Of a DNA stretch of 23,189 nt, positions 8,592 to 16,329 are shown one piece after another. How positions within the stretch are numbered: the stretch's first letter is position 1; each line of letters opens with the position of its first letter. The notes under the pieces are model-generated. The model made no database searches. It was not told where the DNA came from and saw only the letters and a program-made list of their open reading frames with translations. The stretch is taken from positions 1-23,189 of the forward strand of contig NZ_DIAX01000065.1 in the NCBI RefSeq assembly GCF_002414845.1, written 5' to 3'. Source of the stretch: Gordonia sp. UBA5067. GTDB taxonomy: Bacteria; Actinomycetota; Actinomycetes; Mycobacteriales; Mycobacteriaceae. Both the position numbers and the translations under genes were made by a program.

Positions 8592-8608
8592 CCACAGTCG
8601 TGCTGTGG
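8592..8608 (+). repeat. Inverted repeat upstream of purF
   Basis: CCACAG (8592-8597) and CTGTGG (8603-8608) form a 6-base stem with a 5-base loop. No T-tract follows. It could be the end of the sterol-carrier-like transcript or an operator 30 bases upstream of the purF -35 box. Confidence 0.45.
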
Positions 8609-8637
8609 CTGTTGCCGATCACACCCTTGAAGATTCG

Positions 8638-8664
8638 TTGATCGGCGCAATCGGCCCGTAGAAT
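8638..8664 (+). promoter_or_regulatory. Putative purF promoter
   Basis: TTGATC (8638-8643) and TAGAAT (8659-8664) are separated by 15 bases. Transcription would begin near 8671 and give a leader of about 33 bases containing GGAG (8694-8697) before the GTG at 8704. The -10 box is convincing; the spacing to the -35 is short. Confidence 0.5.
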
Positions 8665-8703
8665 GGGGCTTGGCCCTCAACCTCGAGAATCCCGGAGCGA
8701 CGC

Positions 8704-10296
8704 GTGACCGATCTGTCGATCCATTCGCCCAATAGCCTCCCCGACGCAGCTGCGGCCTCCCCGTGCGCGCGGACCAGTCCGGTCCCGATCGATCAACCAG
8801 ACAACGAACCCCGCGAGGAGTGCGGTGTCTTCGGCGTCTGGGCCCCTGGTGAGGATGTGGCCAAGCTCAGCTACTACGGCCTCTACGCCTTGCAGCACCG
8901 CGGTCAAGAGGCGGCCGGGATCGCCGTCGGCGACGGCGCCCAAGTGATCGTCTTCAAAGATCTCGGCCTGGTGAGCCAGGTCTTCGACGAGCAGACGATG
9001 GCGTCGATGGTCGGCCATGTGGCGATCGGCCACTGCCGCTATTCGACGACGGGTAGCACGACCTGGGAGAACTCCCAGCCGATCTTTCGCACCACCCCGG
9101 CCGGCAGCGGCGTCGCACTCGGGCACAACGGCAACCTGGTGAACACCGCCGCGCTCGCGGCCCGGGCCCATGATCTCCGCCTCGACCGAAGCGGCGGAGC
9201 GACGTCGGATTCTGACATCGTCGGCGCGCTGCTCGCCCATGGCGCGGCCGACAAGACCCTTGAGCAGGCCGCCCTCGACCTGCTCCCGGATCTCGAGGGC
9301 GCGTTCTGCCTGACGTTCATGGACGAGAACACGCTGTACGCCGCCCGCGATCCGCACGGCATCCGGCCGCTGTCACTGGGCCGACTCGACCGTGGTTGGG
9401 TCGTCGCCTCGGAAACCGCAGCCTTCGACATCGTCGGCGCCTCTTTCGTGCGGGATATCGAACCTGGCGAACTGCTGGCCATCGATGCCGACGGGGTCCG
9501 CTCGACCCACTTCGCGGCGCCGACTCCCAAGGGCTGCATCTTCGAGTACGTCTACCTCGCGCGCCCCGACAGTGTCATCAACGGGCGCACGGTTCATTCC
9601 GCGCGAGTCGAGATCGGCCGCCGCCTGGCGCGTGAGCACCCCGTCGACGGTGACCTGGTCATCCCGGTACCAGAGTCGGGCACCCCGGCCGCGGTTGGCT
9701 ACGCCCAGGAATCGGGAATCCCCTACGGGCAGGGCCTGATGAAGAACGCGTACGTGGGGCGGACATTCATCCAGCCGTCGCAGACGATCCGACAGTTGGG
9801 CATCCGCCTCAAACTCAACCCGCTGCGCGAGGTGATCCGCGGGAAGCGGCTCGTCGTCGTCGACGATTCCATCGTCCGGGGCAACACCCAGCGCGCCTTG
9901 ATCCGCATGCTCCGCGAGGCCGGCGCCGCCGAGGTCCACGTGCGGATCGCCTCGTCGCCGGTGCGCTGGCCGTGCTTCTACGGCATCGACTTCGCCTCGC
10001 CGGCCGAGTTGATCGCCAACGGTATGGATGCCGACGAGCCGGAGGCCATGGTCGAGGGCGTGCGCCAGGCGATCGGTGCGGACTCGCTCGGATACATCTC
10101 GATCGATGAGATGGTCGCGGCGACCGAACAGCCGGGCTCGCAACTGTGCAAGGCCTGTTTCAACGGTCAGTACCCGATCGCGCTACCCACCGAGACCGCG
10201 GTGGGCAAGGCGGTCCTCGAGTCGCTGCGGGGCGCGCCGGGAGTCGATCCGCTCACCGTCGCCAATGACAACGTCAGCGCCGTGATGCGCCCCTGA
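8704..10296 (+). CDS. purF: Amidophosphoribosyltransferase
   Basis: First committed step of de novo purine synthesis: PRPP plus glutamine to 5-phosphoribosylamine. The 530-residue protein has an N-terminal propeptide of 39 residues ending in REE, before the catalytic Cys40 in ECGVFGVW, as in the self-processing B. subtilis type. The class-II glutaminase domain has YALQHRGQEAAGI and CRYSTTGS. The phosphoribosyltransferase domain carries the PRPP loop VVVDDSIVRGNT. Cysteines that could hold the [4Fe-4S] cluster are present: KGCIFEY, RWPCFYG and LCKACFNG. The GTG start at 8704 has GGAG upstream. purM follows 54 bases after the stop, making a purF-purM unit. Confidence 0.97.
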   Translation: MTDLSIHSPNSLPDAAAASPCARTSPVPIDQPDNEPREECGVFGVWAPGEDVAKLSYYGLYALQHRGQEAAGIAVGDGAQVIVFKDLGLVSQVFDEQTMASMVGHVAIGHCRYSTTGSTTWENSQPIFRTTPAGSGVALGHNGNLVNTAALAARAHDLRLDRSGGATSDSDIVGALLAHGAADKTLEQAALDLLPDLEGAFCLTFMDENTLYAARDPHGIRPLSLGRLDRGWVVASETAAFDIVGASFVRDIEPGELLAIDADGVRSTHFAAPTPKGCIFEYVYLARPDSVINGRTVHSARVEIGRRLAREHPVDGDLVIPVPESGTPAAVGYAQESGIPYGQGLMKNAYVGRTFIQPSQTIRQLGIRLKLNPLREVIRGKRLVVVDDSIVRGNTQRALIRMLREAGAAEVHVRIASSPVRWPCFYGIDFASPAELIANGMDADEPEAMVEGVRQAIGADSLGYISIDEMVAATEQPGSQLCKACFNGQYPIALPTETAVGKAVLESLRGAPGVDPLTVANDNVSAVMRP

Positions 10297-10350
10297 GCAA
10301 GTCGGGTAGCGTAAACGACCGTCCCCGCTTTCTTCACCAGGAGTTCCGCC

Positions 10351-11448
10351 ATGTCCACACGTGACTCGGCCCCGTTGCCCCCGCTGAACGCCTCCTACGC
10401 GGCGGCGGGTGTCGACATCGACGCCGGTGAGCGTGCGGTCGAATTGATCAAGCCGCACGCCAAGCGGGCCTCGCGACCGGAGGTGCTCGGCGGGATCGGC
10501 GGATTCGCCGGACTGTTCGCACTCAAGGGCGGCTACCGTGAGCCGCTGCTCGCCGCCTCCAGTGATGGTGTCGGAACCAAGCTGGCAGTCGCGCAGGCGA
10601 TGGGGCGCCACGACACGGTTGGACGCGACCTCGTCGCCATGGTCGTCGACGACCTGGTCGTCTGCGGTGCCGAACCGCTGTTCCTGCAGGACTACATCGC
10701 TATCGGCAAGGTGGTGCCGGAGACCGTTGAGCAGATCGTCAAGGGGATCGCCGACGGCTGTGTCGATGCCGGGTGCGCCCTGCTGGGCGGCGAGACCGCC
10801 GAGCATCCCGGACTCATGGAGGATGGCCACTACGACATCTCCGCGACCGGGGTCGGTGTGGTGGAGGCCGATGCGGTGCTGTCGGCCGACCGAGTCCGCC
10901 CGGGTGACGTCGTCATCGCCATGGGTTCGTCGGGTCTGCATTCCAACGGCTATTCGTTGGCCCGGAAGGTCCTGCTGGACTGGGGCCACATGGATCTGCA
11001 CGGGCATGTGGAAGAACTCGATCGCACGCTCGGGGACGAATTGCTGGAGCCGACGCGCATCTACGCGCGCGACTGCCTGGCACTTGTCGCCGAAGCCGAT
11101 GTGCGTACCTTTGCCCACGTCACCGGAGGCGGACTCGCCGACAACCTATCGCGCGTACTGCCGCCGGGTGTCACCGCCGAGTTGGACCGGTCGAGCTGGT
11201 CGCCCGCGCCCATCTTCGCGCTGATCTCGCAGCGGGGCCGGGTCGAGCGTGACGAGATGGAGCGCACCTTCAACATGGGTGTCGGAATGGTCGCGATCGT
11301 CGCCCCCGAGGACACCGACCGCGCGCAGGCGGTATTGACTGCGCGCCACGTCGACAACTGGGTGCTGGGCACCATCAAATCCGGCGATCGCCACGGATCA
11401 GGGAAGACCGGTATCGCGAGCCTGGTTGGGGAGCATCCCCGCTTTTAG
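10351..11448 (+). CDS. purM: Phosphoribosylformylglycinamidine cyclo-ligase
   Basis: AIR synthetase: ATP-dependent ring closure of FGAM to AIR in purine synthesis, in the cytosol. The 365-residue length fits. It belongs to the same ATP-binding fold as PurL; visible motifs include AASSDGVGTKLAVA, DLVAMVVDDLVVCGAEPLF, LLGGETAEHPG and the C-terminal HVTGGGLADNLSRVLP and FNMGVGMVAIV. AGGAG (10339-10343) precedes the ATG by 7 bases. A TAGCGT at 10307-10312 could be a secondary -10 box between purF and purM. Confidence 0.97.
   Translation: MSTRDSAPLPPLNASYAAAGVDIDAGERAVELIKPHAKRASRPEVLGGIGGFAGLFALKGGYREPLLAASSDGVGTKLAVAQAMGRHDTVGRDLVAMVVDDLVVCGAEPLFLQDYIAIGKVVPETVEQIVKGIADGCVDAGCALLGGETAEHPGLMEDGHYDISATGVGVVEADAVLSADRVRPGDVVIAMGSSGLHSNGYSLARKVLLDWGHMDLHGHVEELDRTLGDELLEPTRIYARDCLALVAEADVRTFAHVTGGGLADNLSRVLPPGVTAELDRSSWSPAPIFALISQRGRVERDEMERTFNMGVGMVAIVAPEDTDRAQAVLTARHVDNWVLGTIKSGDRHGSGKTGIASLVGEHPRF
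11428..11447 (+). terminator. Possible short hairpin at the end of purM
   Basis: GGGGA (11428-11432) and TCCCC (11436-11440) form a five-base stem with a three-base loop, followed by GCTTTTA, inside the last codons of purM. It resembles a weak intrinsic terminator or attenuator directly before the thioesterase gene. The T-tract is short. Confidence 0.3.
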
Positions 11449-11931
11449 GTGATTGCGGGCGCTGAGGAGCCGGGGCCGTCCTCGCACGTGGTGGTACGTC
11501 TTGCCGCAGCGGTTCTGTCGGTGCCAAAAGTTGCCGCGACGGCCAATCCTCGCGGGCTGCACCTTAACAGCTACCTCGGTGACGGGTACGTCACCGCCAC
11601 ATTTATGCCGTGGCCCGAGCATGACAACGGGTTGGGTTTCCTCAACGGCGGTATCATCGCCACCCTGCTCGACTGCCACTCGGCCGCAGCCGTCCTGAAT
11701 GAGGCCTCGCTGCAGGGATGGGCTGCTCCGCCGGGCGCTTTGCTCCCCTTTGTAACAGCCGGCATAGATGTCCGCTATCTGCGCCCCAGCCCGCTGGACA
11801 GTGCGGTCGAACTCCATGCCGTCGTCACCAAGTCCACCGAAGCTGAAATCGTCTGCGACGCCGAGCTGCGATACGACGACAAGACTCGCGCCACCGGTCA
11901 CGCGGTCTGGAAACGCTGGCGATCTCGCTGA
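11449..11931 (+). CDS. PaaI-family hotdog thioesterase
   Basis: Predicted acyl-CoA thioesterase, 160 residues, with a single hotdog domain. The central helix region HDNGLGFLNGGIIATLLDCHSAAAV (about residues 58-82) matches the PaaI pattern of a GG turn followed by a catalytic-type Asp; DVRYLRPSPLDS and ATGHAVWKRW form the later strands. The GTG start follows the purM stop with no gap, and no Shine-Dalgarno sequence is evident, so translation probably depends on coupling to purM. Another, internal start is possible. The substrate is unknown, and linkage to purine genes may be only historical. Confidence 0.75.
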   Translation: MIAGAEEPGPSSHVVVRLAAAVLSVPKVAATANPRGLHLNSYLGDGYVTATFMPWPEHDNGLGFLNGGIIATLLDCHSAAAVLNEASLQGWAAPPGALLPFVTAGIDVRYLRPSPLDSAVELHAVVTKSTEAEIVCDAELRYDDKTRATGHAVWKRWRSR

Positions 11932-12056
11932 TGCTCGTGTGCCCATTTGCGCCACTCGGCCGACGAGCGGTCTGCGTGCACCGCATCGGGCAGCCCGTCC
12001 ACAGCGCAGATGGACCTCCGGACGGGATGGTCCGCGGTCAGCTCAGACGCTGGGCG

Positions 12057-12230
12057 TCAAGCGTGCTTCCATTCATCTTCGTCCGCCCAGCTGTCCGCCG
12101 GGTTCGGTTGGCGGGGATCTTCACCACCGGAAAGCTCGCGCTGCAGGCTGTCCAAGTCGGTTTGGGGTGAAGAGTATTTGAGTTGACGAGCAACCTTCGT
12201 CTGCTTGGCTTTTGCCCGGCCGCGGCCCAT
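12057..12230 (-). CDS. DUF3073 small protein
   Basis: A 57-residue actinobacterial protein of unknown function beginning MGRGRAKAKQTKVARQLKY, the signature of DUF3073 (M. tuberculosis Rv0810c). It has a very basic N-terminal third followed by an acidic C-terminal tail ending DEDEWKHA. The ATG at 12230 is preceded by a GAGGGGG ribosome site, which favours it over an upstream start in the same frame. A TAGACT -10 box (complement of 12317-12322) would give a leader of about 80 bases. The order purM, DUF3073, ygfZ, pabC is conserved with mycobacteria as I recall it. Nucleic-acid binding is a guess from charge only. Confidence 0.88.
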   Translation of the reverse strand: MGRGRAKAKQTKVARQLKYSSPQTDLDSLQRELSGGEDPRQPNPADSWADEDEWKHA

Positions 12231-12316
12231 CTGGGACCCCCTCGCACACTGCCGGGGCGGCCACAATCCGCTGGTGGCGGCCCCGTGCTTCCGTAGGAAT
12301 ATCTGTCGTGAACCCT

Positions 12317-12322
12317 AGTCTA
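12317..12322 (-). promoter_or_regulatory. Putative -10 box for the DUF3073 gene
   Basis: TAGACT on the minus strand lies within the 9-base palindrome-like CTAGTCTAG (12315-12323), about 87 bases upstream of the start codon. No clear -35 element is seen. Confidence 0.4.
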
Positions 12323-12381
12323 GCGCGAACCGTCACCGAATGGCGCCACCGGGCACCACAACGTGATTGCGTGGACAATCA

Positions 12382-13569
12382 TTACCCCTTCCGGAGCCGG
12401 TCAATCGCTTCCCGGCCAGCCTGGGGATGGCCGTCGGCGACCACGGAATCCGGGTCGACGCGGGCGGCAACCGGCTCGCCATCAGTCGTCGCGGCCAGCT
12501 CAATCGTCTCGTTGACACCGCGCTTTACCAGCGCCAATGCGATCAGTCCGAGCTCGAAGTGGTCGATGACGCTGCCGATCCGGCCCACCGGCCGGCCGGC
12601 CGCGGTGAGCGGGTCGCCGGTCTGGGGTCGTGCGTCGGTGCTGCCGTCGAGATGAATCAGCACCAGATGACGTGGTGAGCGGCCCAGGTTGTGTACCCGC
12701 GCCACCGTCTCCTGGCCGCGATAGCAGCCCTTGTCGAGGTGGACTGCGCCCTGTTCCTCGCGCGACCCGATCCAGTGGACCTCGTGGGGGATGGTGCGGT
12801 CGTCGGTGTCGACGTGCACGAGTGGGCGTCGTGCGGCGATGCGGTGCGCGTGATAGGCCCATGAGCCGGCCGGGACGGCACCCGCGTCGACCAGGGAGTG
12901 CCAGCGCTGTTGCGCTTCGGACTCCGGGACCACGAGATCGACAACGGGCAGCGATCGGTCCTCGCCGATCGGCGGCATGATGCGCCAGAATCCCAGCGGT
13001 TCGTCGTCGTGGTGCAGTTCGGGCAGGTCGCCCGCATCGTAGACCGCGGCACCGGCGGGTATCTCGAGCAGCTCGGCGATCGCACCGGTGCGCGCGGTGC
13101 CGCCGACGAGAGTCAGCACGCACATGTCGGCGCGGGGCGCCGGGGCCGCCTTGGCCCAGAAGACCATCGAGGTGAGGAAGGCGGCGAGTTCGGCGCCGCG
13201 CGGGCCCGGGGTGTCGATCCAGGTGACCCCGTCGATGTCGGTGAGCACGAAATGCTCGACGATGCGCCCGTTCAGGTCGAGAGACAGGTTTTCGGCACTG
13301 TGCCGATCGGGCAGGTCGGAGATGAACTGGCTCGAAATCGTATGCAGCCACGAGAGTCGTTCCTCGCCTGACACCTCCAGCACGGCACGATCGGAACGGT
13401 CGACGATGATGGTGCTCGTTGTCGCGGCGCGCTGCTCGCCGAGCGGATCGCCATAGTGCCAGGCGACCTGCCGCGAGGCATCGTCATGCCCGTAGACACC
13501 GGCCGGCTCGGCGACCGCACCGGATGTGCTCGCATCGAGGTGACTGGTGAGGATGACCGATTGATTCAC
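12382..13569 (-). CDS. ygfZ: YgfZ/GcvT-like folate-binding protein
   Basis: Predicted tetrahydrofolate-binding protein of the YgfZ family, which supports maturation or repair of certain Fe-S enzymes; 395 residues. The defining motif KGCYRGQE is encoded at 12709-12732 and continues TVARVHNLGRSPRHLVLI. The N-terminal half has the GcvT-like RAVLEVSGEERLSWLHTISSQ. The frame is open far upstream to 14217, across pabC, but the real start is most likely GTG 13569: the complement of 13577-13582 reads TACGCT, a -10-like box 7 bases before it, implying a leaderless message. It is divergent from pabC with 105 bases between them. The family is secure; the exact client proteins are unknown. Confidence 0.88.
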   Translation of the reverse strand: MNQSVILTSHLDASTSGAVAEPAGVYGHDDASRQVAWHYGDPLGEQRAATTSTIIVDRSDRAVLEVSGEERLSWLHTISSQFISDLPDRHSAENLSLDLNGRIVEHFVLTDIDGVTWIDTPGPRGAELAAFLTSMVFWAKAAPAPRADMCVLTLVGGTARTGAIAELLEIPAGAAVYDAGDLPELHHDDEPLGFWRIMPPIGEDRSLPVVDLVVPESEAQQRWHSLVDAGAVPAGSWAYHAHRIAARRPLVHVDTDDRTIPHEVHWIGSREEQGAVHLDKGCYRGQETVARVHNLGRSPRHLVLIHLDGSTDARPQTGDPLTAAGRPVGRIGSVIDHFELGLIALALVKRGVNETIELAATTDGEPVAARVDPDSVVADGHPQAGREAIDRLRKG

Positions 13570-13576
13570 AACTCCC

Positions 13577-13582
13577 AGCGTA
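13577..13582 (-). promoter_or_regulatory. Putative -10 box of ygfZ (leaderless)
   Basis: TACGCT on the minus strand is 7 bases upstream of GTG 13569, with no ribosome site between. It shares the 105-base intergenic region with the pabC promoter on the other strand. Confidence 0.45.
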
Positions 13583-13662
13583 CCGAGTGGGGCGCCTTCG
13601 TCCGGGGCCGACCGGGCGGCGCGGCTTCGTCGCAGAGGCGGAGCCGGGGCCGGGGCCCACGA

Positions 13663-13668
13663 TAGCCT
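13663..13668 (+). promoter_or_regulatory. Putative -10 box of pabC (leaderless)
   Basis: TAGCCT is followed after 6 bases by the ATG at 13675. No Shine-Dalgarno sequence is present, so a leaderless transcript is inferred. Confidence 0.5.
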
Positions 13669-13674
13669 TGCGGC

Positions 13675-14568
13675 ATGGTCACCACTGTCCTCTTCGACGT
13701 CCATCGGGGCCGCTGCGATCCGCAGCGGCCGCAGGTCTATGCCGACGACCTCTCGGTGGTGCGGGGCGACGGGGTCTTCGAGACGTTGCTGGTCCGCCAC
13801 GGGGAAGCGTGCAACCTGGCGCGCCACCTGGCGCGGTTTCAGGCCGGGTCCGTCCGCATGGAGCTGCCGCGGCCGGTGATGGCCGCCTGGGACGAGACGA
13901 TCAACGCGGCGGTCGCCGCATGGACGCTGGCCAACGGAGACATCGACGGTCTGATGCGCCTGGTCTACACCCGTGGCCGCGAGGCGGGGCCGGCCGGTTT
14001 GGATGCTCCGGACCGGACGACGGCGCTGGTGATGATTGTGGCGGTCGGGCCCGGCGCTGCCCGGGCTCGCGCCGACGGTGTCGAGGTGTGCCTGCTCGAC
14101 CGTGGCTACGCCGTGGATTTCGCCGCGCGCGCGCCGTGGCAGTTGATCGGCGTCAAGACGCTGAGCTACGCGGCAAACATGGCCGCGCTGCGGCATGCCG
14201 CGGCCAACGGCTTCCACGACGTCGTCTACACGTCGTCGGACGGGCAGGTGCTGGAGGGGCCGCGGTCGAGCGTCGTCGTGCTGCGGGGCAGGACGATGCG
14301 CACGCCCCCCGCCGAGTCGGGGATTCTGCCAGGGACCACCGTGGCCGCGATCTTTGCGCTCGGGCGCCGGGAGGGGTGGGAGTGCGCCGATGGGCCGCTG
14401 ACGCCCGACGACCTGCGGTCGGCTGATTCAGTGTGGCTGTGTTCGTCGGTGACGATCGCGGCGCGGATCACCCGGATCGACGACGCCGTCGTGTCGTTCG
14501 ACGGTTCGGCCCGCCTCCATGCGGTGCAGTTCGCCGAACTGGCCGCGCGCGCGGTGGTCGGGGCTTAA
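13675..14568 (+). CDS. pabC: Aminodeoxychorismate lyase (PLP fold class IV)
   Basis: Predicted PLP enzyme that releases p-aminobenzoate and pyruvate from 4-amino-4-deoxychorismate for folate synthesis; 297 residues. The class IV motifs are present: DLSVVRGDGVFETLLV (about 25-40), the PLP-binding Lys161 in GVKTLSYAANMAAL, and SSDGQVLEGPRSSVVVL, with Glu194 expected near the pyridine nitrogen. The C-terminal SVTIAARITRID is also typical. Class IV also includes branched-chain and D-amino-acid aminotransferases. I prefer the lyase because the syntenic mycobacterial gene (Rv0812) is assigned that role, and because the neighbour ygfZ also belongs to folate-linked metabolism. Confidence 0.85.
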   Translation: MVTTVLFDVHRGRCDPQRPQVYADDLSVVRGDGVFETLLVRHGEACNLARHLARFQAGSVRMELPRPVMAAWDETINAAVAAWTLANGDIDGLMRLVYTRGREAGPAGLDAPDRTTALVMIVAVGPGAARARADGVEVCLLDRGYAVDFAARAPWQLIGVKTLSYAANMAALRHAAANGFHDVVYTSSDGQVLEGPRSSVVVLRGRTMRTPPAESGILPGTTVAAIFALGRREGWECADGPLTPDDLRSADSVWLCSSVTIAARITRIDDAVVSFDGSARLHAVQFAELAARAVVGA

Positions 14569-14610
14569 CCTCGGCGGTGGATTACTCGAGTGACGAGCGA
14601 CACCCCGATC

Positions 14611-14631
14611 AGGGACCGGGGTCCCTTGTTT
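14611..14631 (+). terminator. Likely intrinsic terminator after pabC
   Basis: AGGGAC (14611-14616) and GTCCCT (14621-14626) form a stem with the loop CGGG and are followed by TGTTT. It lies about 43 bases after the pabC stop and upstream of the cydA promoter. Confidence 0.55.
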
Positions 14632-14654
14632 CAAGTGAATAGTGCGCAGTAGTT

Positions 14655-14683
14655 TTGACCGCGTCTACTAGCCTTCGTAGTAG
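14655..14683 (+). promoter_or_regulatory. Putative cydA promoter overlapping an inverted repeat
   Basis: TTGACC (14655-14660) and TAGTAG (14678-14683) are 17 bases apart, a good sigma-70-type promoter. CTACTA (14665-14670) and TAGTAG (14678-14683) form a perfect inverted repeat that includes the -10 box, a natural place for a repressor. The leader would be about 35 bases, with GAGG (14714-14717) 7 bases before the ATG. I find no CRP-type palindrome (TGTGA-N6-TCACA) and no Rex-type palindrome. The regulator is unknown. Confidence 0.5.
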
Positions 14684-14724
14684 TCAGCCCGTTTCAGCTC
14701 CAGCCCAGCAGATGAGGCAAACGC

Positions 14725-16302
14725 ATGGATGTCGTCGACATATCCCGGTGGCAATTCGGTATCACCACCGTCTACCACTTCGTTCTCGTGCCGTTGACCA
14801 TTGGGCTGGCCCCGATGATCGCGGTGATGCAGACCGTCTGGTACGTCACCGGCAACGAGGCTTGGCTGCGCGCGACCAAGTTCTTCGGCAAGCTCTTCCT
14901 GATCAACTTCGCGCTCGGCGTCGCCACCGGCATCGTCCAGGAATTCCAGTTCGGCATGAACTGGAGCGAGTACAGCCGTTTCGTCGCGGACGTGTTCGGT
15001 GCGCCGCTCGCGCTCGAGGGGCTCGTGGCCTTCTTCGCCGAGTCGACGTTCATCGGTCTGTGGATTTTCGGCTGGGGCCGGCTGAGTAAACGCGTCCACC
15101 TGATTTGCATCTGGATGGTGGCGTTCGGGGTAAACGCTTCGGCATACTTCATCCTCGCAGCGAATTCGTGGATGCAGCACCCCGTCGGCGTCGAGTGGGA
15201 CACCACGCGCGGCCGGCCGGCCATGAACAACATCGTCGCGCTGCTGACCAACAACACGACCCTCGCGGCGTTCCCCCACGTGATCTCCGGAGCGCTGCTG
15301 ACGGCGTCGACCTTCGTCGCGGCCATCGGCTGCTGGTGGATGGCGCGCGCATCGTGGCGCGCCCGTCAGCTACGGATTGCCGCCGAGACCAGCGGCGAGC
15401 GGGGCGAGTCCGCACAGGTCGAGACGACCACCGCACCGAGTCTCGTCGACGCGTCGCCCGAGCAACTCGACAAGGACGCGAAGGAGATGTGGCGCCCAGT
15501 CACCAGGTTCGCCCTATGGCTGACCATCGCCGCCGGCGTCGCGGTGATCATCAGTGGCGACTTCCAGGCGCAGATCATGTTCAAGCAGCAGCCGATGAAG
15601 ATGGCGGCCGCCGAATCGCTGTGTGACACCGAACATCGGGCCGCCTTCTCGATCCTCTCGATCGGACGGCAGAACAACTGCGACAACATCACGCACGTGA
15701 TCGCTGTACCGGGCATGCTGTCCTTCCTTGCCGACCACCGATTCGACACCGAGATCAGAGGGGTCAAGGACCTGCAGAAGGAATACGAGCAGAAGTTCAA
15801 GGACAACCCCGCCCACAAGGGCCAGAACTACGCGCCCAACCTCTTCGTCACCTACTGGTCGTTCCGCGCGATGATCACGTGGGCGCTGGGCTCGGTGCTC
15901 GTCGCGCTCGGCGGACTGTGGCTGACCCGCCGCGGCCGGGCGGTGACGTCCAAACGCTTCGGCTTCTTCGCGCTGCTGATGATCCCGACGCCGTTCCTGG
16001 CGAACTCGTCGGGCTGGATCTTCACCGAGATGGGCCGTCAGCCGTGGATCGTCGCACCGAACTGGGTCGATGACCGCGATCCGCTGCGCGTGTCCATGCT
16101 GGTACAACAGGGAGTCTCGAACAACTCGGCCAGCGTCGTGATGGGGTCGCTGATCGTGTTCACCCTGCTCTACGGCGCGCTCGGCGTCGTCTGGTTCGCG
16201 CTGCAACGCCGCTACATCCGGGAGGGCCCGGCCGCCCCGGGCCATGAAGAACAAGCACTCGAGAAGTCCGACGACGACAAGCAATTGTCGTTCGCCTACT
16301 GA
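14725..16302 (+). CDS. cydA: Cytochrome bd ubiquinol/menaquinol oxidase subunit I
   Basis: Large subunit of the high-affinity bd-type terminal oxidase; it oxidises quinol and reduces O2 in the plasma membrane. The 525-residue protein has about nine membrane helices. Residues matching the E. coli heme ligands and key sites are visible: His18 (heme b595), Glu98 and Glu106 in LEGLVAFFAEST, His185 (heme b558), Arg381 and Met383 in YWSFRAM, and the quinol-loop QQPMKMAAAE with Lys292 and Glu297. The Q-loop has two cysteines 19 apart (Cys300, Cys319), the same spacing I recall for a disulfide in mycobacterial bd oxidase. A polar linker of roughly 40 residues (about 217-256) precedes the Q-loop. First gene of cydABDC. 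Confidence 0.97.
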   Translation: MDVVDISRWQFGITTVYHFVLVPLTIGLAPMIAVMQTVWYVTGNEAWLRATKFFGKLFLINFALGVATGIVQEFQFGMNWSEYSRFVADVFGAPLALEGLVAFFAESTFIGLWIFGWGRLSKRVHLICIWMVAFGVNASAYFILAANSWMQHPVGVEWDTTRGRPAMNNIVALLTNNTTLAAFPHVISGALLTASTFVAAIGCWWMARASWRARQLRIAAETSGERGESAQVETTTAPSLVDASPEQLDKDAKEMWRPVTRFALWLTIAAGVAVIISGDFQAQIMFKQQPMKMAAAESLCDTEHRAAFSILSIGRQNNCDNITHVIAVPGMLSFLADHRFDTEIRGVKDLQKEYEQKFKDNPAHKGQNYAPNLFVTYWSFRAMITWALGSVLVALGGLWLTRRGRAVTSKRFGFFALLMIPTPFLANSSGWIFTEMGRQPWIVAPNWVDDRDPLRVSMLVQQGVSNNSASVVMGSLIVFTLLYGALGVVWFALQRRYIREGPAAPGHEEQALEKSDDDKQLSFAY

Positions 16303-16329
16303 TCCGCCTACGGGAGAGACGAGACGATC

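Noticed and set aside
11938..11962. A further degenerate copy of the 22-bp repeat after the thioesterase gene
   Set aside because: TGCCCA and CACTCGGC are present but separated by extra bases; the likeness is too weak to count.
13570..14217. Long upstream extension of ygfZ across pabC on the minus strand
   Set aside because: It is an open frame caused by GC-rich codon bias opposite pabC; family length and the -10 box support GTG 13569.
14629..14638. TTCAAGTGAA as a Rex or CRP operator upstream of cydA
   Set aside because: Only a 4-base half-site symmetry; it matches neither consensus at full length and lies upstream of the promoter.
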